From the NCBI RefSeq assembly GCF_001411555.2, contig NC_049911.1, positions 2,170,001 through 2,234,000 of the forward strand: DNA of 64,000 bases, read 5' to 3'. A program made the translations under genes and the position numbers. The notes below the pieces were generated by a model, which made no database searches, was not told the DNA's origin, and was given only the letters and a program-made list of their open reading frames with translations. The stretch's first letter is position 1, and every line of letters begins with the position of its first letter. This document shows, one piece after another, positions 47,872 to 59,743 of this stretch. This DNA comes from Juglans regia. Its lineage: Eukaryota; Streptophyta; Magnoliopsida; Fagales; Juglandaceae.

Positions 47872-48085
47872 TTAAGGTATTGTCTGGATAGTGAGTTGAG
47901 ATAAGATGAGTTGAGATGAAAGTTGAATAAAATATTGTTAGAATATTATTTTTTAATATTATTATTATTTTGAGATTTGAAACAATTAAATTGTTTATTA
48001 TATTTTGTGTGAGAATTTGAAAAAATTATAATAATGAGATAAGATGAAAAAAGATGAGACGAAACATATCTTGTATCCAAATGGA
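47872..48085 (+). mobile_element. GAGATGAG-family MITE (forward)
   Basis: GAGTTGAGATAAGATGAGTT, TTGAATAAAATATTGTTAGA, TTTTGAGATTTGAAACAATT, TTTATTATATTTTGTGTGAG, then AAAAGATGAGACGAAAC and ATCCAAATGG. A full-length member. Confidence 0.82.
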
Positions 48086-48217
48086 GAACATGTTAAAAAA
48101 AACATGTACAAATTCAGTAATGATATTTTTTTAAAACATTTTAAAGAAAACCAAAATACACTAGGACACATTTGAAGAATAATCAAACATTTTCATTTCG
48201 TCTGATCATTAGCTAAT

Positions 48218-48392
48218 GAGAAATGTTATTTATCATTCTTATACCTTATATCAACATGTGATTTATTATTTTTATTTTTATATTTAAATACATATATTTA
48301 TACATATCAATATGTTGTGTTTAAATAAAAAAATGACAATGATAAATAATACGTTGACGTGTGATGTGATGTAAGAGATAAGTAAAACTTTT
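48218..48392. mobile_element. Imperfect hairpin MITE at the edge of copy B
   Basis: ATGTTATTTATCATTCTTAT and CAACATGTGATTTATTATTT on the left pair roughly with AATGACAATGATAAATAATA and TGATGTAAGAGATAAGTAAA on the right. It ends a few bases before similarity to copy A starts (about 48405). Confidence 0.5.
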
Positions 48393-49093
48393 CTTAGCTA
48401 ATTATTAATTATTCACCCAATAATTCTTCCCATATCACTTGACATAAAATACGGTGGAAAAAAAAAAAAGATAAGAGGAGCGTGAAAAAGTAAAAGCAAT
48501 CCCAGGAAAAATCTCTGAAGCTGAAAAGTTTCTTCAGTAATCAATCGGTTCATCGGTAAAAAAAATTGGTTCACTCCTCAAGAGCTGGTATGTTCCTTTG
48601 TTGCTACTCCATTGCTACCATTACCACCATTTGTTTCCCATTCGGTTTCCGAGAAACGGTAGGAAAAGAAAATCATTTAATCAAATCGAGACGGAAAATA
48701 GCATTTTAGACATGTACAATTATCTTTATGTTAAAACACTCCTATTACTTGTTAGATGTTTTTTTTTATGTGTCAGACTCATCCACGTCTCAGATTTCAT
48801 CTCTCTCCACAATCTCTTTTATCGAACCCACACTCTCTCATCAGGCTCAAGCTCTCTCTCCCACCGAATCCTCTCTCTTTTTCTCTCTCTCTCTCTCTCT
48901 CTAAATTGGTTGGTTTGATTCTCACTTTGTTTTTTCCATCAAATTTTCTACGCAAACTACACGCAAAGGCAGAAAACACGAAGAATCCTGAGTCGGCTTT
49001 TGTGTTTTTATATTTATTGATGAATCTAGTTTGGTGTGGAATTTGTAAATCGGCTGATGAGAAAATTCTCTAAAAAAAAAAAAGCACATGTTA

Positions 49094-50228
49094 GATCACT
49101 AACATTGGATTAGCTATCCAAAAGATAAAATTTAGCTAATATGTTGCTTTTTAGTTTTTGGCTAATTACTCAAAACTTGTACTCTATATTGGATTAGCTC
49201 ATTCTTCATAATGATAAAATATAATTATTTTTTATTTTTATTTTTAATGCAATTTTTTTTATTAATTTAAATATATTTTCTTTTCATTTTGATAATCTTC
49301 AACAATATCCAACAATCATTTTTATTTTCACAATCTAACAATATGTACAATTAGCATCTCTAGTTGAGCAACAAATTGTGTTACTTTTATTTTTCATTTT
49401 CACAATCCAACAACATAGTTGCTGCCCAAAATTATCACAAAACTCTTTTTTTTTTTTTTTTTTTAAGTAAGAAACTATTATCACAGAAGACATTTTGTCC
49501 ACATATAACAATAGCATATGGTTGCTGCCAACATGGTTGCTGCTCACATATTATCACAAAATATACATGAGCGTATAGTTGTTGCCCAAAATGTCCAAAC
49601 AAAAACAGCTATACATATGTCTCAAAGAAAACCAACAGCCTAATTCAACCAGTAAAAGTAAACAAACAAAACCAGCAGCCTAGCTGGAAACTGTAAGACC
49701 AAAGTTTACATGCTTATTCATCTAAAAGAACAGAGCAGAAAACATGCACTTATGACATGTTAATCATCAAACTCAAATACTGCCAACAAATTTCATATAA
49801 AGAATTTCACCCAAGAACATGAGACATTAAGAGTAAGAGAGAGAAAACTCACTTGTGAGAAGGGCCTTCGGTTTGAGAATGTGGGCAACGGGGACGAGTT
49901 GGCGACGAAGTTGTCTATGGCAACAAGGACTTATCTTGGACGGAGTTGTTTATGGCGACGGGGACAAGCTGGGGAGAAAAAGCACAAAAGGAGGGAAGAA
50001 CATTCACGAGCTGCGGGAAAGAAACGAATGAAGTAGGTTTTCCATGAAATAATAAAAAACACATATGACTTTGCTACAGTGGAAGTCATATTTGACTTCT
50101 GTGATGGATTTATTGTAGCTCATATGGTGGATGACTTTAATTTGACTAATCCAATGTCACTCAATTATTGATAATATTAGCTAAATTAATAGCTACATTA
50201 GCATTTGGCTAGAACAATGCCAGTGCTC
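49094..50228. mobile_element. PIF/Harbinger-like non-autonomous element (1135 bp)
   Basis: The left end GATCACTAACATTGGATTAG and the right end, read inverted, GAGCACTGGCATTGTTCTAG, are similar terminal repeats. The element is flanked by the 3-bp direct repeat TTA (49091-49093 and 50229-50231), the target duplication typical of PIF/Harbinger and Tourist elements. No transposase frame is visible inside. It sits in intron 1 of cyclin H copy B and is absent from copy A. Confidence 0.78.
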
Positions 50229-50717
50229 TTAAGATTGTTTGAGTGAGGAATTTGCTTTCCTTACAACTCTGTTCAGTCTTTCAGAGAGAAAGAAATCAAT
50301 TCATTGGCACCACATCTTATATAGTGGGATGAAAATAGGATGAAAGTGTAATATATAGAATTTTCCATTTCTTTTATATTGCTTCTGTTATGGTCTATGA
50401 CATAGGTTAAAAAATACAAAGCTGCTAATCAAAGAGCAATACAAGCACTAGAGAAGGTATTGTGCAAAAATTACCCCAATTTTTTTCCTTCCTAATTTGG
50501 GGCTCATGATTGTTGCTTTAAGATAAATTATTCTGTTGTTGCTGATTGATTTACTAATTTTTATTAAAGTATGGGGGAACGCTTATGGAAGTTGATATCG
50601 ATGGGTCTTTGTCATATCCCACACCTCCAATTAACTCAAAAGATACTGGTAAACACTCATTTTGAGAATCACAGTTTTTGTCATTTGCTCGTTGAATTGA
50701 GTGTCTCAATGATGTGT

Positions 50718-50736
50718 GTGTGTGTGTGTGTGTGTT
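50718..50736. repeat. GT microsatellite in cyclin H copy B
   Basis: A perfect TG run between exons 3 and 4; a site of length polymorphism, with no function implied. Confidence 0.8.
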
Positions 50737-53700
50737 TTTTTATTTTTTCCGGTTTATATTTCTAATTAACCTATCTTTTCAATGCTTCCATTCTTTTCAT
50801 GTTAGTTGACAAGCATTCTCGTTTAAAACCCCCTAATATTGAGGAAAAGCAATATATGAGAGTGTTCTATGAGAATAAACTTCAAAAAGTTTGTAACAAC
50901 TTCCACTTTCCTTATAAAATTCAGGTATTGTTTCTTTTCTCTCCCCCACAAAATCAGTGCAAAACTATAGGTAATGACGGGCTTTTCAAATTTCTAGAAT
51001 CGATTAATGTTTTGCAGGCAACTGCTCTTATATATTTCAAAAGATTTTATCTTCAATAGTCAGTCATGGAACATCATCCCAAAAACATCATGTAAGATTA
51101 TTTTCGATATTCATTGTAGCTTTTTGTTGGCCACATGATGTGCATGAAGACATATCGCTTCAAAGTATGGTTGTAACCGTGATCAATTATAAAAAAAACA
51201 TTTGCACATAGTTGGAAATTGTGCACTTCTAGAATTGCTTGGCTTGGTAAATTGTTTGCGGATAGCTCTCAATTGTGACAATATTTATGATGTTAGGTCC
51301 TTGTGCTCAGGTTAACATGCATTTACGCAGCTTGTAAGATAAAAGAAAATCACGTTTCAGCCGAGGAGCTTGGTAAGGGGATATCGCAGGATCATCAATT
51401 GATTCCCAATAATGAGATGATAGTTTATCAGGCATGAATGTGCCGTGCATTTTAGTGTTTATTCTTTATTGTTTTTCCTTTTCTTTGTCGACGCACATGC
51501 GTTTCCTTTGCAGAAGTTTAGACCTTGATCTTAATTCTTTATTTCTGCAGAGTTTAGAATTTGATCTTATTGTGTATGCGTCGTATCGCTTAATTGATGG
51601 TTTTGTCAATGAGATGGAGATAAGTTGATTAGTCCATTCATTATGTTGATTTATTGTTTTGGTGATTGGTACCTCTCAAAGAAATATGTTTTGATGATTG
51701 TACAAGAAAGCTCATTTGTGGGTTTGCGTGTGTGTTTGTTTAATAAAACTTTAGCTTTTATTCTGTCACAGTTCCTTATTTCTGTTTCTGGTTTCTGGTC
51801 TCACTGTGATATTACATTTATTTATCTATCTTGCATATTCTGTGTTGTAATTTGTAACAATTGGTGTTGCTTCCTAGGAAATCTGTCAAGCAAAAGATGA
51901 TCAACTTCACATGCTAAAGGTGAATTGCTTATATGCTATTTAATCTTTATAACCGTCTATCCATCTTGGTTGCTCTCTGATCCTTGTACTCTTGATCATA
52001 TGAGTCCTATGCCATTTATGCTCAAATTGAAACTTGAAAAAAAATCTTCACAAAGATGACGAGTAATTTTAATGTCTTTAAGATAGCTAGTTGTGCATGT
52101 GCTACATCGTAGTGTATGATTATGACTCCTAGCAGATGTTATTTGGCACTATAGTTCCTGTTGATGATGGTTATGATTCACTTACATTTTCTCACATGGA
52201 GGTTCAACTACCTTTTCCTACATCTATTTATCCATTTGCTGCTTTAATGTTTTGCAGGCATTACATGAAACTGTAAGGATGGAAGTTGACAAAATCATGC
52301 TTACTGATGCACCTCTTATATTCCGTCCTGGGCAGTCACCAATAACATGATTTATAGAACTTTACGAATCTGTAAAAAATCCATGATAACTTTAATCCTT
52401 TTAGGTTACTTATTTTGTTGAGCATCTCTCACATCTTTGGTTCCTATTACTAATTAAAATCTCACTAAATTCAGATCAGATCCCCTCTCCCTTCTGTTTT
52501 TAATTACCTTGGTTGACTCTCTCCTATACTTTGCTGGGCTAGGTTGCGGGTTGATCTTGTAATCTATTTTTTCATTAGAATATTAACATTGTTTATTATT
52601 TATATGATGCAACTGGCATTGGCTACTTTGCGTAGTTCAAATGAGGTGCACAAAGTTGTCGACTTTGAGAGGTCTAAACCTACATTAGTCTTGCCTCAAT
52701 ATTATGACTAATGTTTTTGCAATACTTCTTTTGTATTTGGTAGGCAAACCATGGTTGTATTTGTTTGCCAAACAATTCTACTGTTTGTGAAAGGGAGGGA
52801 TCTAGGGATCTCTAGTTGTTGGCCAGGAAAGGAAATTCACATATATTGCCTACAATAATGATTTAGTCACTTAAACTTGCATGCTTCTTTGCAGATACCT
52901 GAGGAACATTCTCTCTTGCCAGAGTTCTGCACACACCATTTCATAGCTCATTGAATCACTAAATGCACTAGATACTTGGGTAAAAGTTTGTTTACTTCTT
53001 GCAATCTGAATATGACTAGGATGATTTCTTGAACATACTTTGCTGGTTGCCTGCTCAAGGGCATGGGAAGATAAGATTCTGTGCAAGGGATATGTAATTC
53101 TAAATTAATGGATGTAATTCAATAGGAAAATGCTACTATGCCTACTAATTTATACCACTCACTTTGTCCTCTTGCTTTTGGTGCAACATGGCTTATTAAA
53201 AAAATTTTAAAAATTTATATTCAAAACAAAATGGCGCCCGAAAATACAAAAAGATTAATACTAAAACTCTAGATTCCTTCTACCCTTTTTATGTTTGTGT
53301 TTATAATTTTTTTAATAAGCACGTGGCATCACATTGCCTCGTTAAGGAGGCAAAATGAGTAGTATAAATTAGGGAATATAATAGCATTGTCCAATTCAAT
53401 ATTAGATGGAGAAATGTGGTTGTTTCTGTTAGGCGTTATGGTTACTGGTCTACTCTTCTCGTGGCTATGCATACAGGTAAGGAGATACAAGTTCCCGTCA
53501 GAAAAAGATTTGAAGCACATTAACCGGAAATTGAAATCTTGTTGGGGTCTTGGCCCACACGACGAGTAGTTTCTAACACTCTTTATTTTACAAAGAAATA
53601 AAATTGTTAGTCTAATCCCCTGGCTTATTATTTTCGTACCAAAATCCCTATGTGACTGCTTGGCAGAGTAAGAAATGGGAGAAGAAATCAAAGCACAAAT

Positions 53701-53749
53701 CAAAGAAGAGTTCAAATGAAACGCAACATGTTGCTTCTCTTGCTGAATC

Positions 53750-54620
53750 GTATGCTCTGCCCTGTTTGATTGAGTTGTTCTTTTGGGTTTTGCTCCACTT
53801 TGGTTTTGTTCGGACTGAATTTATTTTCTGATTTCAGGTAATGTTTAAGATCATTTCTAATCGCCACTAGTTCTTGAGAGAGGTGATCGGAATTATCACT
53901 GCTAGTCCAGTCGCTAGGGTTGGCCCTTGGCTGCTGGATACCACTGGAATTTGGTCCATGGTTGGGCACTTTTTTTTTTTTCTTCCTTATAAATTTATTT
54001 TTTAATTGTTAATTTTATAAAATTGTGTTTTGAGTGTGTGGACTGTGGGTTAGTTTATTCAACTTATCATGAAAAATTGAAAAGACCTGTGTGACAACTT
54101 TTGGTTGGAATGTATACAATTGTTTTTACGGTATATCTTATCTTAAGATTAGGGTTAATTTGGGAACACAAATATTTTCATATTTTTCCTTCTAAAATAT
54201 TATTCAAGTACAAAATATTTTTTTAATTTAAAATTTTTAATTTAATCATTATTTATTGATTACAATTTTTTCAAACTCCTAGATATAATACAAAAAATAA
54301 TATAATTTTTTCAAATGTTAAACTAAAAATTATATTAAAAACTTATATTTATTTATTTTTCTCATTTTCTAAATCTTAATAAAATATATTAATTTAAACT
54401 ATTTCATTATTATTTATAAATTACTCCACCACTCTATTTACAAATAATAAGAGTAATTGTAAATATCCAAACGAAAATATGAATAAGAAAGTATCCTGCA
54501 TGCTTTTTTGCTATTTTAAAAAGTATTAATTAAATACATTTCTTTTTGTTTTGTTTTCTCATGAGCAGTCTCATTTCACAATTTGATAAACTGAAGCCGA
54601 TGTTAGTATTATTAATATGA
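53750..54620. other. Downstream flank of cyclin H copy B
   Basis: No gene. AT-rich, with a decayed reverse GAGATGAG-type MITE core perhaps around 54240-54480 (AATTTTTTCAAATGTTAAAC). A 85-codon minus frame at 53712-53969 is antisense to the cyclin H tail. Confidence 0.4.
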
Positions 54621-54785
54621 GAAATTTTATACATAAGCTTCACATCTTATATATTATTTAAAAAATATATGATTTTATTTTTTTATCTTTATATTTTAAT
54701 TTAATATAAAATATGAAGATAAAAAAATAAAATTACATATTTTTAAATAGTGTATAAGAGTGTAAGACTTCTGTATAGTATAATT
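54621..54785. mobile_element. Near-palindromic hairpin MITE between cyclin H B and unknown gene B
   Basis: The left arm GAAATTTTATACATAAGCTT...ATATGATTTTATTTTTTTAT is matched in inverse by AAAAAAATAAAATTACATAT...CTGTATAGTATAATTC. The whole unit folds to one long hairpin of about 165 bp. It lies exactly where the tight similarity to copy A resumes (54786 with 6672), and it is missing from A. Confidence 0.8.
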
Positions 54786-55094
54786 CTATTAATATATAGC
54801 TAAACATTGTCTAAAATAGAATAATACCTTTTCTAAAAACTCAATGGATTAAATATTCAAAAATTCTATTTACAGTAAAAAAAATTTCTATTTAAGAGTG
54901 ACGAAACATTACTCTTAAATATTAATTCAGTAATTTTGTAAAATAAGTGATACTTGGCCGGCTAAAAAGGAAATGAAAAAGAAAAGAAAACTACGAGCAT
55001 AAATACAGCGGTACAGAACAGCTTAGAACGGCGTCGATTCTTCTAAAACCCAAGAGGCACCAGAAGAACTTCGAAGAGGTGAAAAGCTTCGTCA

Positions 55095-57576
55095 ATGGCG
55101 TACTTGCTCTCCGTAAGCTTCTCTACGCCTCTCTGTAATCCACGAATCCAACTTCAGGTAAAAAAAGTTAATAATACCCTTTGGTACCGAAGCATCCTTT
55201 CTAAAGTTCCTCTCTCAGACCCCTTTTTGGTTACTGAGAAAATGTCAGGAAAGAAATCTTTCGAGTCTACAAGGAAAAAAGAAAAGAAAGGACAAACTTT
55301 TCAATGTATCGAGTGGTAAAAGGCCTGCTTGCCAAAAAAAAAGAATTAACCCAAGTTACAGCTACATTACTTTGCTGGGTTGGGTTTTTTTTTCCCCTTG
55401 AAACCGATGTCAAACAAACATACTCGGAATTTTGCCTTTTTATTTTCTTCACATTTTCTCGGGAACCGAATGGGTGGAAAGAATGAGAACCGACTCATTC
55501 GGAATTTCGGATGGTGTATTTATTTCTGGGCTCTTTTCTAATGCTTATTGTAGTTATAGATTTCAATCTCTCTGCCTCCTTCCCCAAATGTATCAAAAAA
55601 AAAAAAAAAGATATCAATCTCTCTGTAATTTTTCTTGATTAGACTACGTAGTTGACGCGGCAGAATTTTGCTTTCGGGAGTTTCATGTTTGATTAGACTA
55701 CGGAAAACTTTCTAATTCACGAAAAGTCTAAATGATTTACTCAAGTATGTGTTTTACGATTCAGTTTCTATATCCACATGCTTCGGCTCCTTTCTGCTAG
55801 ATTTGTGCCGTGGGTTTCTCCTTTTCCTTTTTAGCATATCCTCTGAGAAAATATGTAAGAGTGAGCCATGGATTTATCACATTTAAATCTTAAACGTGAA
55901 TGCCATTGAGTCTTGCATAAGAAAATTTTCATGTTATTTGTTTTCTGTTTTATGAAGTTGGTGGTGGATCACAAACATTTGGTTTGCATGACCTTCACAC
56001 AGTAAATCACACTGGATCACAAAATGTCAAATACCAAGATTGGCGTTTTCTATCACCAGTTATGATTCGTCTGCCATTTGTGTGTGTCGGGGCGGTTGAC
56101 ATTTTGTTTTCAGAAAGTTCTTAATATTGCTGCTTAGACACATTGTTGCTTGATGTTTTCTTAGTGGCATAATGTTTATTTGGTATTGTATGCTTATTGT
56201 TTGTTGGGACTTGCCTCCAGGAAGTACAGCCAAGGAGATTATCTCCTGGTAGACTCTCAAGACAAGCAAATGCCAGAACAGGTTTGCTTTTCCTTTCTCC
56301 TTGCGTTCTGTATATTGAAGCCATTAAAGAATGATTGTTACTTGGTTTTAGTTTTCATCATGTTCAAACCATAGCCGGTGACTGTTAAGATATAAAATAA
56401 TAAAATCTACATTTTCATATCAGCTTAAGCTTTTGGAACAAAGGGTGATTTCACATGGTATCAAACCAGAGGTCTTGAGTTCAAACCTTTACTTTACACT
56501 CTATTCCATTTAATTAAATATTCCACTTGTTGGGCCTACTCATTGAGGGGAAGTCTGGTCCACAAGTGAGAGAGAGTGTTAAGATATAAAATAATAAAAT
56601 CTACCTCTTCCCATCAGTTTAAGCTTTTGGGACAAGTGGCGATTTCACAATGACTCATGTTTAGTATTGGATGTAGTCAACCCAACCCCAGGTTAGGATG
56701 AATCGGTTGGCCATGTGTTGAAAGCACAATTTGTTTGCATAAAATCTGCGTGCACACGTGTGTTGGTTGATAATAGTTTCCCTTATGAAGACATGCACGT
56801 TTCTCAGTACTGGAACGTGTGTTGGTTGATAAAAGTTTCCATTACAAAGACTGCACATTTCTTAGTAATGGAACAAGGTGACTATTTTGAACAAAAATCT
56901 TAAGATCCAACTTAGGTTGGATTACAACATCTAAAAGCTTAAGCTTCTAAACCATAAATTGTGACAGGATTTTGTTTTCCCAGTGCAAGCCCTACATTAA
57001 GTCTAGAAACTTCAGCCCAAGTTTGCCCGCTTGTTGAGGAAGTAAAAATTCTTTCTAGTTAATTGCAAACCCAAGTCCATGTCTTGATTGAATGAGTTCT
57101 TGTGAATAATAAAAAAAAAAACATGCAATGCAATTGAAATCAATGACAGAAAGTGTATGGTTTTCTATTTTATTAAATCCTAAAATTGATGACTTATTAT
57201 TGGTAGGGGAACCAATTTTGAGTTGCAAAGATATTAAAATTGGATTTATTTAGATGCTATAAGCCACAATGTGTAGGATATTTAAATAGAACATTTGAAC
57301 AACCTTCTCTGTGCTTGTACTTTTGAGCTGAGAGTATCAATCACATTTGCAGCTCCAAAGCTTCTTGCCACGTGCAATGCAAATAGCGGCATTTTGTCTG
57401 TGAGTTGGAGTCATCGCCATCATTTAGTGACACCCTCAAGATATGTCTCTGAAATTACTTCCTATCCTTGTAATGTAGGTTATTGTACCCATATGGTGAT
57501 GGCTGGTTATTGGGTTGGACCTGATCCTGATGATGGTTGGGGCTTTGTTGAAGCTTTTGTCAATCAAACCTTTTGA
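55095..57576 (+). CDS. Spliced gene of unknown function, copy B (possibly plastid-targeted)
   Basis: Same exons as copy A: exon 1 55095-55157 (MAYLLSVSFSTPLCNPRIQL then Q; one silent change) with CAG/GTAAAA donor; probable internal exon 56221-56281 (KYSQGDYLLVDSQDKQMPEQ, where A has I and G); last exon from about 57353 to the stop at 57576, ending WVGPDPDDGWGFVEAFVNQT then F. The last 93 codons of the open frame differ from A by two bases, one changing A to T. The protein family is not recognised and the exon chain is incomplete. The promoter-proximal TATA-like box is kept (near 54998). Whether both copies are expressed is unknown. Confidence 0.55.
56383..56649 (+). mobile_element. TRIM retrotransposon (267 bp), copy B
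   Basis: Two 73-bp terminal repeats (56383-56455 and 56577-56649) starting TGTTAAGATATAAAATAATA. The primer-binding site is better preserved here (TGGTATCAAACCAGAGG) than in copy A. Same length and position as in A, so it was inserted before the duplication. Confidence 0.88.
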
Positions 57577-59147
57577 TTTTTGGTTTATTTTGCTTACCTT
57601 ACTAGATGAATGTCAAATGTGGAATGTTAGGTCATGATGCATGCTACTCTACTCTGGTACACGAAGCACTGCACTGTTACACCATTAAAGAAAATTGTGG
57701 TCAAAGATTAGTAGAACTAGCATAGCTTTAGCTATTTAAGTACCTTCAACTGTAACTCACCAGCTTGCAAATATCAGCAAGAGGTATTAGGAGGTGCACT
57801 CACAAATTGACCAAAGGATTGGCACCTTATTTAATCTGCTTGATTTAGGCATGCATCCAAGTAATGTATAGGAATATCTTCTAGTTCAAATTAAGAGTAT
57901 CTGCCATTTCACTGTGGAGTTCATGTGAATCACGACGAGCATGTACCTACACTTGCCACGCCAACACCGCCACGATTAGGTTGCTATGAGCTGCCCTTTT
58001 CCATTTCTGCTTTCTTGTTTGCTATGAACCTCAATCAAGTGAGCTAATTTGTACTGTTTAGGTCAAAGTCGTGCCCGGTGCTACTAATAATGGTAATTTC
58101 CGAATTATCTTTTGTATCTTTTTGTAGGAGCAAAGTAGTAGCCAAGCTTTTTCTTGACAGCCCTCATGTGGCTCATCGGAGCTGCTCAGTAGGGGCACAG
58201 TAAATGGACAGATTAATGTTACTAATAGACAGAATTTCGGAGTTTTCAAGAAAACAAATTTCAAAATCATTATTATTTCTCCCCCCAAGAAAGGAAAACT
58301 GCATGTGGATGCATATATGTTGCATTCAAGGCAACTACGATGGAGCTATTACTATACATCCATGATCAGGAGGATGGAAGTAGAGCCAGAGTCAGAATTC
58401 TCCTTTAGGTCAAAGCTTCAATGAGCTCGTCCCAAGCAAATCCTGAAATCTATAATAGAAAATGTAAGGTATTTTGTATATTTTCAGTTTATCAAATTTC
58501 AACGAATTTAAAGGCCATGGAGAAACATGTAAAGGTAGAGAGGAGGAATAGATTGTTAGGGGAAATTACCAAATTATCTTAGGCAACGATGTTCGATGAG
58601 TATTTAGGCCGTAAAGGAATGGCTGATCGAGGTTGGGGTAGGTTTTGGGTTTGAATTTCTGTTATAAAGAAAGGAAAGAGTGAGGTTGATAGCAAAAACA
58701 AGACTGAAGTCGTCTTCTTCCTATGCATGAGATCATATATGCTCTGTGAGACTTGGAATGCTCGGATGCAAAAGGTCAATTTATGCAAAAATTGGGCGTT
58801 CACTCTCTCCTGCAAGCTCTGATCACCCAATTTTCTCAAGTTATATTCATTTCCATCTGGTCAAGGTTTAGTTCATGATACTTATTTGCAAATTGCAAGC
58901 ATTGAGTTAAAGCTCATGTACTAACTGATGATCATAAAAAGGTAGTGAATGATATCCCATATTATTATATATATTGAGAAGTTATTTTTCTATAAAATGA
59001 TTCTAAGAGGCTCTAATTGTAACATTAACTAGTCTGGCCGCCCTCAGTCTAATTTTCAGCTAGGTACATTTGAAAGCCTATTCTATGATCTCACCGATAC
59101 CATAGATAATTAGATGTACAATTCGCCACCAACTGAAAGTAATTGGG
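57577..59147. other. Intergenic DNA downstream of unknown gene B
   Basis: Counterpart of 9732-11311 with several indels (for example, the stretch around 10220-10260 is missing near 58050, and about 100 bp near 58300-58440 is new). No gene supported; the minus frame 58579-58839 is not kept in copy A. Confidence 0.5.
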
Positions 59148-59743
59148 ATTAGGGGTGAACCAAAAAAACTGGAAAATTGATTGAACCAGACCGAATCGAT
59201 GGGTTCCATCTGGTTTGTAACCGGTCCGGTACCCATTTTTATGTTTTGAAAATTGGTTTAAACCAAATTGGACCGGTGTATATTTATATTTATATATTTA
59301 ATTTTTTATATTATATAATATATATTATATGCTAAATTACTAATTAATATAACATTTGAGGAAAGTTAGACAATTTATACTAGCATAATTAGACATTAAC
59401 TATACTATTTTAATCTTATTATTCAAGTTTATTAATCTCACTAATAAGTTATACGCTACTTATATCATACTAGTATAATAATATTAATGAATTAGTAATT
59501 GTTAATAATAAATATTAAATTCTAATAATTAAGTTTAGTATTGAAATAATTATAATATTAAATTTATATAGTGCCACATGTATAGTAAACTGAAAATTGG
59601 ACAGAAATCGAAAAAATTGAAAATTTTAATTTTTGTGATGAATCGGTCCATATTGATTCTTAAATTTTCAAAATATGTATATACTGATTCGGCTTCAAAA
59701 TTTGTCTAAAACTAGACTAAACTGAATCAGTTAGACCACTAAT
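59148..59743. mobile_element. CGGT-rich inverted-repeat element, copy B
   Basis: ATTAGGGGTGAAC at the left, GACCACTAAT at the right, with AACCGGTCCGGT near the left arm. Same insertion as 11312-11909. Confidence 0.72.

Larger units (their letters stand above)
48567..53749 (+). pseudogene. CYCH: Cyclin H pseudogene, copy B (start lost, two in-frame stops)
   Basis: Nearly the full exon set survives: partial exon 1 (48567-48587, WFTPQEL), 50406-50456, 50570-50648, 50806-50924, 51018-51091, 51311-51431, 51551-51619, 51878-51919, 52258-52335, 52613-52671, 52895-52979, 53477-53566 and 53667-53749. They spell the two cyclin boxes ([55 protein letters not shown]) and the tail (FPSEKDLKHINRKLKSCW). 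Defects: exon 1 has lost the ATG and first residues; TGG is TAG at 51057-51059; an expected GAG is TAG at 52944-52946; the donor after exon 7 is AT; the acceptor before exon 10 is AA; the donor after exon 6 is GC; and the frame stops at 53567, where a splice donor is expected. It is a clear pseudogene, interrupted in intron 1 by a PIF-type element. Confidence 0.92.

Noticed and set aside
48598..49073. Two 105-codon plus-strand frames
   Set aside because: They lie in intron 1 of the cyclin H pseudogene and in a CT-rich microsatellite; low-complexity Ser/Leu sequence only.
53712..53969. 85-codon minus-strand frame (MPNHGPNSSG...)
   Set aside because: Overlaps the last cyclin H exon on the opposite strand and shows no domain.
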